Source: Streptomyces sp. TLI_105 (lineage in GTDB: Bacteria > Actinomycetota > Actinomycetes > Streptomycetales > Streptomycetaceae). From it: 64,000 nt of DNA. Position 1 is the stretch's first letter. The number at the start of each line of letters is the position of its first letter. Location: positions 7,882,001-7,946,000 of the forward strand of contig NZ_FNSM01000001.1 in the NCBI RefSeq assembly GCF_900105415.1, given 5' to 3'. Positions 35,707 to 43,962 of the stretch are shown here, one piece after another. Made by a program: the position numbers and the translations under genes. The notes under the pieces are model-generated. The model saw nothing but the letters and a program-made list of their open reading frames with translations. It did no database searches and was not told the origin of the DNA.

Positions 35707-36170
35707 CGCTTGCCGGTATGGGCGGGGCCGCAGTGGTGCAGGCCGCGGGTACGGATGCGTGGACGGGGCTGCGGCAGGCGCTGGCGCAATGGTTCGGGCG
35801 CGGTGACGAGCAGAGTCAGCGGGCCGAACTGGAGCGGCTGGACCGTACCGCCGCGGAGCTCGCGGTCGCGCGGGAGGACGGCGAGGCGACCGCGGAACGT
35901 GCGCGTGTCGGGCACGAAGCGGTGTGGCGGTCCCGCATCGAGGAGCTGCTCGCGGGGCTGCGGGAAGACGAACGGGACGGTGCGGCAGAAGCGCTGCGCG
36001 GGCTGCTCCGGCACCACGCTCCGCCCGGCCCGGTGACGACGGGCGCGGGCGGGATCGCGGTACAGGGCGACGTCCGGATCCACGCCGACCGGGGATCGAT
36101 CGCGGCCGGCGTCGTGAACGGGGATGTGAACCTCTCCGTCCCTCCGGCGCCGGATCCGACCCAGGGCTGA
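35685..36170 (+). CDS. Small partner protein of the NACHT NTPase
   Basis: 161 aa. Residues 1-35 are an Ala/Gly-rich helix (LEQALVALAGMGGAAVVQAA). A charged helical, possibly coiled-coil, section follows (QRAELERLDRTAAELAVARE; RIEELLAGLREDERDGAAEA). The C-terminal segment GIAVQGDVRIHADRGSIAAG and VVNGDVNLSV looks like a short beta repeat. The motif IHADRGS recurs at the start of the next protein, suggesting the two interact or share a fold. ATG 35685 is preceded by GGACGGAG. No known domain; function inferred only from pairing with the NACHT gene. Confidence 0.65.
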   Translation: MLEQALVALAGMGGAAVVQAAGTDAWTGLRQALAQWFGRGDEQSQRAELERLDRTAAELAVAREDGEATAERARVGHEAVWRSRIEELLAGLREDERDGAAEALRGLLRHHAPPGPVTTGAGGIAVQGDVRIHADRGSIAAGVVNGDVNLSVPPAPDPTQG

Positions 36171-36292
36171 ACGGACCGGCACCAGCTGGCACAAGCCCAC
36201 CGCGCACCGCCGAGGCCGGCATCGACGGCGACCCCGGTGACGGCGACGACCATGTCGGCGGTGACGGCGAGGCGGGCCCCCACCTGGGCGTC

Positions 36293-39200
36293 ATGATCCA
36301 CGCCGACCGCGGAAGCGTGGCCTTCCACCATGCCGAGCAGGTCCATTTCCACGTCCCGCAGGCGGACGGGGAGGGACCTGCGCTGGTGGTGCACGCGTAC
36401 CAGACCGGCGAGATGGTCTACCCGCAGCAGTCCCCGCCACCACGCTGGGAACGGGCCAAGTCCGCACTCGCCTTCCTCATGGGCGTCGCGCTCGCCATCG
36501 GCCTGGCCGGGGACGGTGCGCTGCTGGGCTCGGAGACCACGGACCGGTGGGTCGCTGCGGCATGTCTCGTTCTGGGCGCCGCGGTCGGGGTCATCCTCGG
36601 GCGGGCACGCTCCCGGCGCCGGCCCCAGCAGCCTCCGTCGGACCAAGCGCTGCGCCAGGCGGCCTCGTCGCTGGCGCGGACCCTCGCCGAGCAGTACGCA
36701 CGGGAGGAGGCCGCCATCCGCGTGCACGACCCCGGTCCGCTGCCGGTGCGCTGGACGGCGGCCCCGCGCGGCATCGGCGACCACGCGGTGAACCTCGCGG
36801 GCACCGGCGAGGAGGTGCCCCGGCTCGACGGCTCCTTCTCCCACATCGTCCGGACATACGAGAGCCTGCCGCACGGCCGCCTCGTGATCCTCGGCGAAGC
36901 CGGCGCCGGAAAGTCGGTGCTGGTCCTCCACCTGGCCGCAGGGCTGCTGGCACGGCGCAAGACCGGCGATCCGGTGCCCGTCGTGTTCCCGGTCTCGTCA
37001 TGGGACCCCGGAGAGGGGACGCCTCTGTGGTGGTGGGCGGCCGGGTGGCTGGCCCAGACGCACTCCTGGGTCCTGGCGGACGACGGCTCCACCGCCTCCG
37101 CGCGTGCCATCGCTCACGGCCTCATCACGTCCGGGCGCATCCTGCCCGTTCTGGACGGCTTCGACGAACTCCCCGACGCCACACGTTCCAAGGCCCTCGC
37201 CCAGCTGTGCAGAAGCCTGCTTCCCGCCGGCCGCTTCGTCCTCACCAGCCGCACCGCCGAGTTCACCCATGCGGTGAACGCCGGCGAACTGCGGATCCCC
37301 AAGACGGCGGCCGTCCAGCTCCAGCCGCTGGGACTGGCCGAGCTGCGCGCCTACCTGCCGCGCACCAGCCGGGAGCGGGACGACTCCACGACGAAGTGGG
37401 ACCGCGTCCTGGAGCGGCTGGCCGCCGTCGCCACGCCCCCCGACCCGGACTCCGGCGACCCGGACTCACGCGCTCCCGATTCCGAAGGCCCCGACTCCGA
37501 CGATCCCGCGGCGCGGCGTCTGCGCGAGGTTCTGCGCACTCCGCTCATGGTCTCCCTGGCCCGAGCCGTCTACAGCGACACCACCGCGCGCCCCGACGAC
37601 CTCCTGGAACAACGCGACCTCACCACCCGGGAGGCGGTGGAACGGCATCTGCTGAACGCTTTCGTCGATGCCGCCTACCAGGCGGACCCGGCCGCGGTTC
37701 CGGGCCGGCACGACCGCGTGACACCGAGTCGCGCCCGCCGGTACCTGGCCCGTCTCGCCCGAGGCCCCGGGCAGGACATCGCCTGGTGGCGCCTCGAAGA
37801 ACAGGTGCCGTGGACGTTCCGTGCCCTGCTGGTCTCCCTCCCCCTGGGACTGCTCCTCGCGGCGGCGGTCGCCGCCACCGCCCTGCCCGCGCCGGGGGAG
37901 CCGGCCGTCCCGGGCCTCGGACTCCGCGCGGGCCTTCTCACGCTGGTCGCGGCCCTGTGCGCCGGGATGCTCGACTGGATCGGCGAGCACGGAAGCGTCG
38001 CCCGTCCCCCGCAGCGGCTCCACTCGCCCCGCCGTGAGGTGCTCGACTCCCTGCGGGAGCGGCCGGTGGGAGCCGTACTCTCCGTGGTGATCCCGGTGGC
38101 TGGACTCGCCGTGTGGATCCGGGCCGTGGCATCCGGCAACGGCGTCGCCATCCTCTTCGCCTCCTTCCTGCTGCTCATGCCGCTCACAGCGGTCTCACGG
38201 ACACTCGTCGTCGTCCGCCGGCCTGCCGACCTGCAGGCGAGCGACCCCGCCACCCTGCTGCGCCAGGACCGCCGCACCACGCTGGTCCTCGCTCCCTTCA
38301 CCTTCCCCCACACGCGGAGCATGCTGTCCGCGCAGAAGGCGCTGCCCGTCCCGGTGATCGTCACCATCCTGTTCTGGGGCCTGGGGCGCGGAGCGGACGC
38401 CGTCACCCCCTGGCGCTGGGCCGCCGTGTGCGGCGCGCTGGCCGTGTGGTGGTGTCTGTGGAGCTTCGCCATGTCCGCGTGGGGCCGCTTCACGCTGGCA
38501 CGCTGGTGGCTCGCCTCGACCGGACGCCTGCCCCGGCAGCTCACCGAGTTCCTCGCGGACGCGCACCGCCGCGGAGTGCTGCGGCAGACCGGGGGCGTCT
38601 ACCGGTTCCGGCACATCGAACTGCAGCGCAGCCTGGCAGCGGGGCCCGAGCCCCAAGACGCGGAAGGCCGTACGGGCCGGGCGCGGCGTCTGGGAACCGG
38701 CGCGCTGTCCGCGTCGGTGGGCGCGACCACCGTGGTCCTCCTGGTCGGCTCGGTCTTCTCGGCCCCCGGTGCGATGGGACCGCTCCGCACCCTCGCCCCG
38801 GCCTGCGAGCTGCTTCCGCTCCCGTCCGTACGCCCCCTCATGGAGCATCCGGGGAGGGGCTTCGGCGGGCAGCCGCCCGTCGACATCTTCTCCGACGCCC
38901 GGCACTTCCTCGAGGACGGCTTCCACCAGCCGAAGACCGCCGACGACCGCCGTGCCCGTGCGCGCACCTCCTGCGTGATGACGGAGCAGTCCGCGCTGCG
39001 GCCCGACACGCAGGTCATGTTGACCGTGGCCCTCGCCGCCGGAGCGGGGATGACCGACAGCGCCGAGCGCGCGCAGTACGAGGTGGAGCACCCCGGGCTG
39101 TTGGACGCCCGGGTACGGAGTTCGGGCACCGACTGGTCTCTGGCCGCCGGTACGGAGTGGGCGTCGTCCCCCGATCCCCGGTCGAGCCGCGCCGATGAGG

Positions 39201-39775
39201 ACGTCCCCGTCGGCTGGGCCCGTGGCCGCATGGGGAACGCGCTGGTGGCCGTGGACGTGGCGCTGGAGTTCGGCACCGAGGGACAGGCCCGAGAGGCCGC
39301 GGAGACGCTCGTACGACAGGTCCTCGACCGCATCCGCCGCACCTATGGTCTCCACGCGGGGCCGGTCCCCGAGGGGACGCCCCTCACGCGTGTCCCGGAC
39401 AGCCGGATCTCCGACGCATCGCGCTTCGGGGTCTTCGACAGGAAACGGACGGGCCGGCTCGCCGGCGCCGTGTGGGAGGAGGGCGATCCCGCCCGCGTCG
39501 TGGCGCTCGACGCACTGGTGGGGGTGCGAGTGCCGCGCGAGGCGCGGTGCTCCACCGGGGACGGAGACAGCGGACAGGAGACGGGCACGGGTGCCGTTAC
39601 AGGCCAATGGCTCGCCTGCACGGTGAGCCAGGGCCCTGCGGCCGGGCTTCCGCATGGACCTCGAGTTCGCCGCCTGCGGCGCCTCCTGCTCGGCTTCCGA
39701 ACGACGGGCCTTCACGGACCGGCGCCCGGGCAAACCCGTGGCCGACTGGGACCACCACGGCACGGTCGCCCATGA
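36293..39775 (+). CDS. Membrane-associated NACHT-type NTPase (frameshifted near 3' end)
   Basis: Up to 1,160 aa in this frame. Order: MIHADRGSVAFHHAEQ (shared with the upstream protein), two membrane helices at about 57-75 and 86-104, Walker A GEAGAGKS at 201-208, Walker B ILPVLDGFDEL at 283-293, an arginine-containing sensor region FVLTSRTAEF, then further membrane helices around 515-560, 590-640 and 690-740, and a C-terminal extracytoplasmic-type domain. NACHT/STAND proteins are signalling or immune NTPases. Around 39640 the sequence continues coherently in another frame to 39956, so the last 40 residues here are aberrant. ATG 36293 is the first in-frame start; an upstream non-ATG start is possible. 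Confidence 0.75.
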   Translation: MIHADRGSVAFHHAEQVHFHVPQADGEGPALVVHAYQTGEMVYPQQSPPPRWERAKSALAFLMGVALAIGLAGDGALLGSETTDRWVAAACLVLGAAVGVILGRARSRRRPQQPPSDQALRQAASSLARTLAEQYAREEAAIRVHDPGPLPVRWTAAPRGIGDHAVNLAGTGEEVPRLDGSFSHIVRTYESLPHGRLVILGEAGAGKSVLVLHLAAGLLARRKTGDPVPVVFPVSSWDPGEGTPLWWWAAGWLAQTHSWVLADDGSTASARAIAHGLITSGRILPVLDGFDELPDATRSKALAQLCRSLLPAGRFVLTSRTAEFTHAVNAGELRIPKTAAVQLQPLGLAELRAYLPRTSRERDDSTTKWDRVLERLAAVATPPDPDSGDPDSRAPDSEGPDSDDPAARRLREVLRTPLMVSLARAVYSDTTARPDDLLEQRDLTTREAVERHLLNAFVDAAYQADPAAVPGRHDRVTPSRARRYLARLARGPGQDIAWWRLEEQVPWTFRALLVSLPLGLLLAAAVAATALPAPGEPAVPGLGLRAGLLTLVAALCAGMLDWIGEHGSVARPPQRLHSPRREVLDSLRERPVGAVLSVVIPVAGLAVWIRAVASGNGVAILFASFLLLMPLTAVSRTLVVVRRPADLQASDPATLLRQDRRTTLVLAPFTFPHTRSMLSAQKALPVPVIVTILFWGLGRGADAVTPWRWAAVCGALAVWWCLWSFAMSAWGRFTLARWWLASTGRLPRQLTEFLADAHRRGVLRQTGGVYRFRHIELQRSLAAGPEPQDAEGRTGRARRLGTGALSASVGATTVVLLVGSVFSAPGAMGPLRTLAPACELLPLPSVRPLMEHPGRGFGGQPPVDIFSDARHFLEDGFHQPKTADDRRARARTSCVMTEQSALRPDTQVMLTVALAAGAGMTDSAERAQYEVEHPGLLDARVRSSGTDWSLAAGTEWASSPDPRSSRADEDVPVGWARGRMGNALVAVDVALEFGTEGQAREAAETLVRQVLDRIRRTYGLHAGPVPEGTPLTRVPDSRISDASRFGVFDRKRTGRLAGAVWEEGDPARVVALDALVGVRVPREARCSTGDGDSGQETGTGAVTGQWLACTVSQGPAAGLPHGPRVRRLRRLLLGFRTTGLHGPAPGQTRGRLGPPRHGRP

Positions 39776-39956
39776 CCGTTCCCCCGGCTCCGGCTACCTC
39801 TACCGGTCCGTCAAGGCGACCTATCACCAGGGGAAGGACGAACCCGTGCCGCTCGAGGTCCTCCTCTGGCTGCACGTCAGCTCCTCACCCACGTACCCGG
39901 ATCTCGCCGACAAGATCCTCAATGACGTCTGGACGCAGTCGGCGCCCGGCCAGTGA
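39654..39956 (+). pseudogene. Detached C-terminal end of the NACHT NTPase
   Basis: This frame gives MDLEFAACGASCSASERRAF, GYLYRSVKATYHQGKDEPVP, LLWLHVSSSPTYPDLADKIL and ends NDVWTQSAPGQ. It follows logically from the NACHT gene's GQWLACTVSQGP segment if one base is gained or lost near 39635-39650. Normal codon bias continues in this frame while the NACHT frame turns Arg/Pro-rich. Either a real frameshift mutation or a sequencing error. Confidence 0.6.
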
Positions 39957-40228
39957 GGTGCGATGACAGTCTCGCCCGAGCGGCCTCGCCATCGCCCGCT
40001 GGTCGGCCTCCCTCCTCCAGAAGAGCCCAACCGCCTTGGGGAGCAGCCGCAAGAGAGGTTCTTCGTCTGCTGGTGCTACGGACGGGACACCTTTCCGACC
40101 GGCAAGAAGGGCCGTCTGGGGCGTGAACCGAGGGGCGGTGGACCGCGTACGGTCCGGACCTTGGTGAGGGCTGGTGCTGTGGGCGGGTGCGGGGTGCGGC
40201 ACATGAGGACGCGCACGGCCGTGGGCCC

Positions 40229-40762
40229 GTGAGGAGCGAGACCCTCGCCCAGCTGATGGTCCCCGAGGAGGCGACGTACCAGATCGAGTACGACACGACG
40301 CGGGCGCCCGGCACCGGGATCGCGCCGGGGACCGAGCAGCGGACGGCCTGGACGTTCCGCTCCAAGGCCCCGAAGGGGCGTCGCCTTCGACGGCTGCGCG
40401 AAGACGTGCCCGCACGTGGTGGACTGCGCCGTGCCCCCGTCATCCTGACCGGATTCGACGTCCCCCTGAGCCCTCTCAACCAGGCAGCGGCAGGGCGTGA
40501 GTTCACCTTCACCACCGCCCGAGCGAACGGCTACGCGGGCGTGCCGGACGTCGCCGGCGCCTCCGTCGCCGTCTCCTACGGCGACGGCACGACCTGGCAG
40601 AACGCCGAGGCGCGGCTCGGCGACGGCGGCCGCCACGCCGTGACGGTGCGGCACCCGGCCCTGGCGCGGACCAACGGGTTCGTGACGCTGCGCGTCGAGG
40701 TGTGGGACGCGGACGGCAACCGGACCACGCAGACGATCAAGCGGGCCTACGGCCTGCGCTGA
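40229..40762 (+). pseudogene. C-terminal relic of a secreted subtilase (S8) protein
   Basis: Begins TYQIEYDTTRAPGTGIAPGT then QRTAWTFRSKAPKG, and ends SVAVSYGDGTTWQNAEARLG, FVTLRVEVWDADGNRTTQTI, RAYGLR-stop, a C-terminal arrangement typical of Streptomyces S8 peptidases. Between about 40375 and 40440 the proper reading (FDGCAKTCPHVVDCAVPP) is in another frame, so two compensating frameshifts flank it. No protease domain precedes it. Confidence 0.6.
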
Positions 40763-41020
40763 TCCGAGGAGGCGGCGACTGCCCGACCGTCCGCGGACGG
40801 CTTCCGGCCCCGGAGCGGTCGACGCCTCCCGGCCCGCGCGTCCCGCACGGCGCATCCCACTGAGAGCCCCGGCCGGGGCTCTCGCCCCGCTGCTCGCGGT
40901 GGACGGCCGGCCGGGTGAGGGGCCGCTCGGGCGGCTCCGGCTCGCGGGCGCGGCGGCGGCGACGTAGACCTGAAGGAGGACCGTGCGTCCTCAGCGCGGC
41001 ATGGACAGGAGGTACCCCCG

Positions 41021-43120
41021 GTGGGTGACGCCGACACCGACGGCCGTACCGAGGGCTCGGACTCGGCCGTGCTGGAGGCCCTGTTCACACAGTCACCGCT
41101 GGGCCTCTTCCTCTTCGACGAGCAGCTGCGCGTACGCCGGTACAACGCCACGCCCCGGGGCCTGCGCGGCATCGCGGCCGATCAGGTGATCGGACGGACG
41201 TTCGGTGAGGTCGGCACGGGCTTCGACACGGCGGGGCTCGCCGTTCTCGCCGGGGAGACCCTGCGCACGGGCCGCTCGGTGCTCCGCCACCTCGTGAAGG
41301 GCAGGCCGACCGGCCTGCCGGAGCAGGAGACGACGATCTCCGTCTCCCTGTTCCGCGTGGACGAGGCCGCCGACGGGCGACCCGGGGTGGTCATGGCGGT
41401 CGAGGACGTCACCGAGCGCGAGGCGGCCCGGGCGCGCCTCGACCTGCTCCACGAGGCGCACCGTCGCGTCGGCACGACGCTCGACGCCACGACCACCGCC
41501 CGCGAACTCGCGGACGTGCTCGTGCCGGCCCTCGCCGACGCGGTGACCGTGCACATCCTGGACGCGGTGCTCCGCGGCGAGCAGCGGCGCCCCGGCCCGG
41601 TGGACCCCGGCCGGCCCCTGCGGAGAGCGGCCTTCCTGGCCGGGCCGGGAGCCCGTGCCGAGGAGAGGGACGCGGTCCTCGAGACGCTTCCCTTCGCCAC
41701 TCCGTTCACCCGGACCCTCGAGGACGGCACGCCGCGCCTGCTGGCCCGGCTGGACGACACGGGCACCTGGCCCCCCGAGGAGTCCGAGCACGCGCGGGCC
41801 CTCGCCGCCGCCGGGGTGCACTCACTGATGACCGTCCCCCTCGCCGTACCCGAGGGCGTCCTCGGTGTGCTCACGCTCTACCGCTGCGAGCGGTCCGTGC
41901 CGTACACGCGACAGGACCTCGACCTCGCGGCGCAGGTCGCCTCCCGGGCCGCGCTGGGCATCGACCACGCCTCCAGCTACACCCGGGAGCGGAACACCGC
42001 GACCGCCCTCCAGCGGCATCTGCTGCCGAGCCGTACCCCGCGGCTGACGACGGTCGAGACGGCTCACCTGTACCTGCCCGTGACGGCCGGCGGGGACTGG
42101 TTCGACGTGATCGAACTGTCCGGAGCCCGGGTGGGCCTCGTCGTCGGAGACGTCGTCGGACACGGCATCGAGGCCGCGGCCACCATGGGCCGGCTCCGCA
42201 CCGCGCTGCGCACGCTGGCCGACCTCGACCTGGAGCCGGACGAGGTGCTGACGCACCTCGACGAGATCGCCGCCCGGCTGGCCAGGGAGAGTGCCGACGA
42301 CACGGGGGACGGGAACGACGTCGACGGCACCGGCGCGGCGGTGGCCACCTGCGCGTACGCGGTCTACGACCCGGCGACGCGTCGGCTCTCCCTCGCCTCG
42401 GCGGGCCACCCCACCCCCCTGCTCGTCTCGCCGGCGGGGGAGCCCATCGAGGCGGAGGCCGGTGTCGGCGCCCCGCTCGGCACCGCCCACGGCGCATACG
42501 AGACGACCACGGTCGACCTCGACGACGGCGCGGTCCTCTGCCTGTACACCGACGGACTGCTCGCGGGCCGCGACGACGCTCCCCACACGCTTCGACGGGT
42601 GCTGGCACACCAGGACCGCTCGCTGTCCGAAACGGTCGACGCGATCGCCTACGCCCTGGCCGACGAGCACGCCGAGGACGACGCCGTCCTGCTGCTCGCC
42701 CGCACCCACGGGCTGTCCGAAGACCAGGTCGCCCATTGGGACCTGCCGGCCGACCCCTCGGTGGTCTCCACCGCCCGGGCCCTCACCGAACGGCAGCTGG
42801 CCGCCTGGGGTCTGGAGGGGGTGGCGTTCGAGACCGAGCTGATCGTCAGTGAACTGGTCACCAACGCCATCCGCTACGGACAGGGACCGGTGCAGCTCCG
42901 GCTCATCCGCGACCGGTACCTGACGTGCGAGGTCACCGACGGCAGCAGCACCTCACCGCACATGCGCCGCGCCCGCGACACCGACGAGGGAGGGCGCGGT
43001 CTGTACCTCGTGATGAGCCTGAGCGACCGCTGGGGCACGCGCCACGCGGCCCGGGGCAAGACGGTCTGGTCGCAGCAGGCTCTTTCCGGTGGTCCGACCG
43101 CACCCGATACGCGGCGTTGA
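41021..43120 (+). CDS. PAS-GAF-PP2C (SpoIIE)-HATPase phosphatase/anti-sigma regulator
   Basis: 699 aa. PAS domain at about 15-125 (GLFLFDEQLRVRRYNATPRG), GAF at about 135-320, SpoIIE-type PP2C phosphatase at about 340-555 (AGGDWFDVIELSG, VVGDVVGHGIEAAATMG, LCLYTDGLLAGRDD), and a C-terminal HATPase_c like RsbW/SpoIIAB (LIVSELVTNAIRYG, DEGGRGLYLVMSLSDRWGTR). Such proteins dephosphorylate anti-sigma antagonists and bind or phosphorylate partners, controlling alternative sigma factors. GTG 41021 has AGGAGGT 7 nt upstream. No sigma factor or antagonist gene is nearby. Confidence 0.92.
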   Translation: MGDADTDGRTEGSDSAVLEALFTQSPLGLFLFDEQLRVRRYNATPRGLRGIAADQVIGRTFGEVGTGFDTAGLAVLAGETLRTGRSVLRHLVKGRPTGLPEQETTISVSLFRVDEAADGRPGVVMAVEDVTEREAARARLDLLHEAHRRVGTTLDATTTARELADVLVPALADAVTVHILDAVLRGEQRRPGPVDPGRPLRRAAFLAGPGARAEERDAVLETLPFATPFTRTLEDGTPRLLARLDDTGTWPPEESEHARALAAAGVHSLMTVPLAVPEGVLGVLTLYRCERSVPYTRQDLDLAAQVASRAALGIDHASSYTRERNTATALQRHLLPSRTPRLTTVETAHLYLPVTAGGDWFDVIELSGARVGLVVGDVVGHGIEAAATMGRLRTALRTLADLDLEPDEVLTHLDEIAARLARESADDTGDGNDVDGTGAAVATCAYAVYDPATRRLSLASAGHPTPLLVSPAGEPIEAEAGVGAPLGTAHGAYETTTVDLDDGAVLCLYTDGLLAGRDDAPHTLRRVLAHQDRSLSETVDAIAYALADEHAEDDAVLLLARTHGLSEDQVAHWDLPADPSVVSTARALTERQLAAWGLEGVAFETELIVSELVTNAIRYGQGPVQLRLIRDRYLTCEVTDGSSTSPHMRRARDTDEGGRGLYLVMSLSDRWGTRHAARGKTVWSQQALSGGPTAPDTRR

Positions 43121-43198
43121 AGCGGTGATGCTCAGATGGATCCGTACGCCATCGGCTCGCGGAAACGGAGCGTCAGCATGAGCATCCTGCCCTCCTAG

Positions 43199-43260
43199 GA
43201 GGGCACGACCGACATCGAGGACGCCGACCGCGGCTTCGTCGGCGCGCTCACGCCCGGCGT
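43199..43260 (+). pseudogene. Relic of an alkyl sulfatase N-terminus
   Basis: About 20 residues, TTDIEDADRGFVGALTPGVV, match the start of SDS-type alkyl/aryl sulfatases (usually followed by RxxDGRVVWD). The match stops where the haloperoxidase relic begins; the two share bases at the joint (ggcgtggttcgg), suggesting a microhomology deletion. Confidence 0.4.
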
Positions 43261-43510
43261 GGTTCGGCACCGACCGGATCACCTGGACGGCGACCACCCA
43301 GGACCCCAACGCTCTCGGCGTCACCCGTACCTTCACCTCCCTCTCCGCGGCGGCGAACGAGGACGCCGTCGGCCGGGGCCGGCTCGGCGTCCACTATCGC
43401 TGGGACGGCACCGACGGCGTCAGCGCCGGCGGCAACGCCGCCGCGCACGGGGTGGCGAACAAGCTCAAGCCGAACACGGCTGCGAACTGGACGGCGTACG
43501 AGACCCTGCA
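43259..43510 (+). pseudogene. 3' half of a vanadium-dependent haloperoxidase gene
   Basis: Reads WFGTDRITWTATTQDPNALG, TRTFTSLSAAANEDAVGRGR, LGVHYRWDGTDG and AAAHGVANKL. This is the C-terminal part of the PAP2-type vanadium haloperoxidase family, with the active-site histidine in the GVHYRWD segment. No start codon or N-terminal half precedes it. The matching N-terminal half lies at 52779-53356, also on the plus strand. Confidence 0.65.
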
Positions 43511-43600
43511 CAACCTCGCCGGCTGCCAGGAGGCCGGCAAGCGCCTCGTCGCCGAACACCGCGGCCGCCATCGCGGACGACGGACTGCCGCCCACCTCCG

Positions 43601-43789
43601 AAGCGCCGCGGATCTCGAACAGCCCGTCCTGCACCGGCAACTCACCAGCGACACCAGCCACGACGCCGCCCTGCAGCTGACCGACGGCACGCTGACCGAC
43701 GGCGCCTACCGCTGGCGCATCCGCGTGAAGGACGGGGACACGGCCTCCGCGTGGACGGCCTGGTGCTCGTTCACGGTCAGGCGCCACTG
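43601..43789 (+). pseudogene. Relic of a secreted DNRLRE/LamG-type protein
   Basis: Residues LTDGAYRWRIRVKDGDTASA and WTAWCSFTV match the repeating domain of large Streptomyces secreted proteins (usually YRWRVRVKDGxxTSAWSxWCxFTV). It is fused in frame to the haloperoxidase relic without any sensible linker, so this region is a mosaic of at least three broken genes. Confidence 0.45.
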
Positions 43790-43806
43790 ACCGAACCGCC
43801 GACCGG

Positions 43807-43845
43807 CCGGTGCCCCGGAGCGCTCCCCGCGCTCCGGGGCACCGG
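43807..43845. terminator. Strong bidirectional stem-loop terminator
   Basis: A perfect 17-bp inverted repeat (CCGGTGCCCCGGAGCGC, 5-nt loop, exact complement) lies between plus-strand relics and the 3' end of the minus-strand mannosyltransferase gene. Confidence 0.75.
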
Positions 43846-43962
43846 CGCGCCCGGTCGCCGGTGCCGGGCCGGGACGAGTCCAGGAAGCGAGGGCCACCGG
43901 CACCGTGGGACATGGTGCCGGTCGCGGGCCCGATGCCGACGCACGTGGCGTGCACCTGGTGG

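Noticed and set aside
39963..40232. 89-codon plus-strand frame after the NACHT gene
   Set aside because: Low-complexity Arg/Gly/Pro translation, no ribosome-binding site and no family resemblance.
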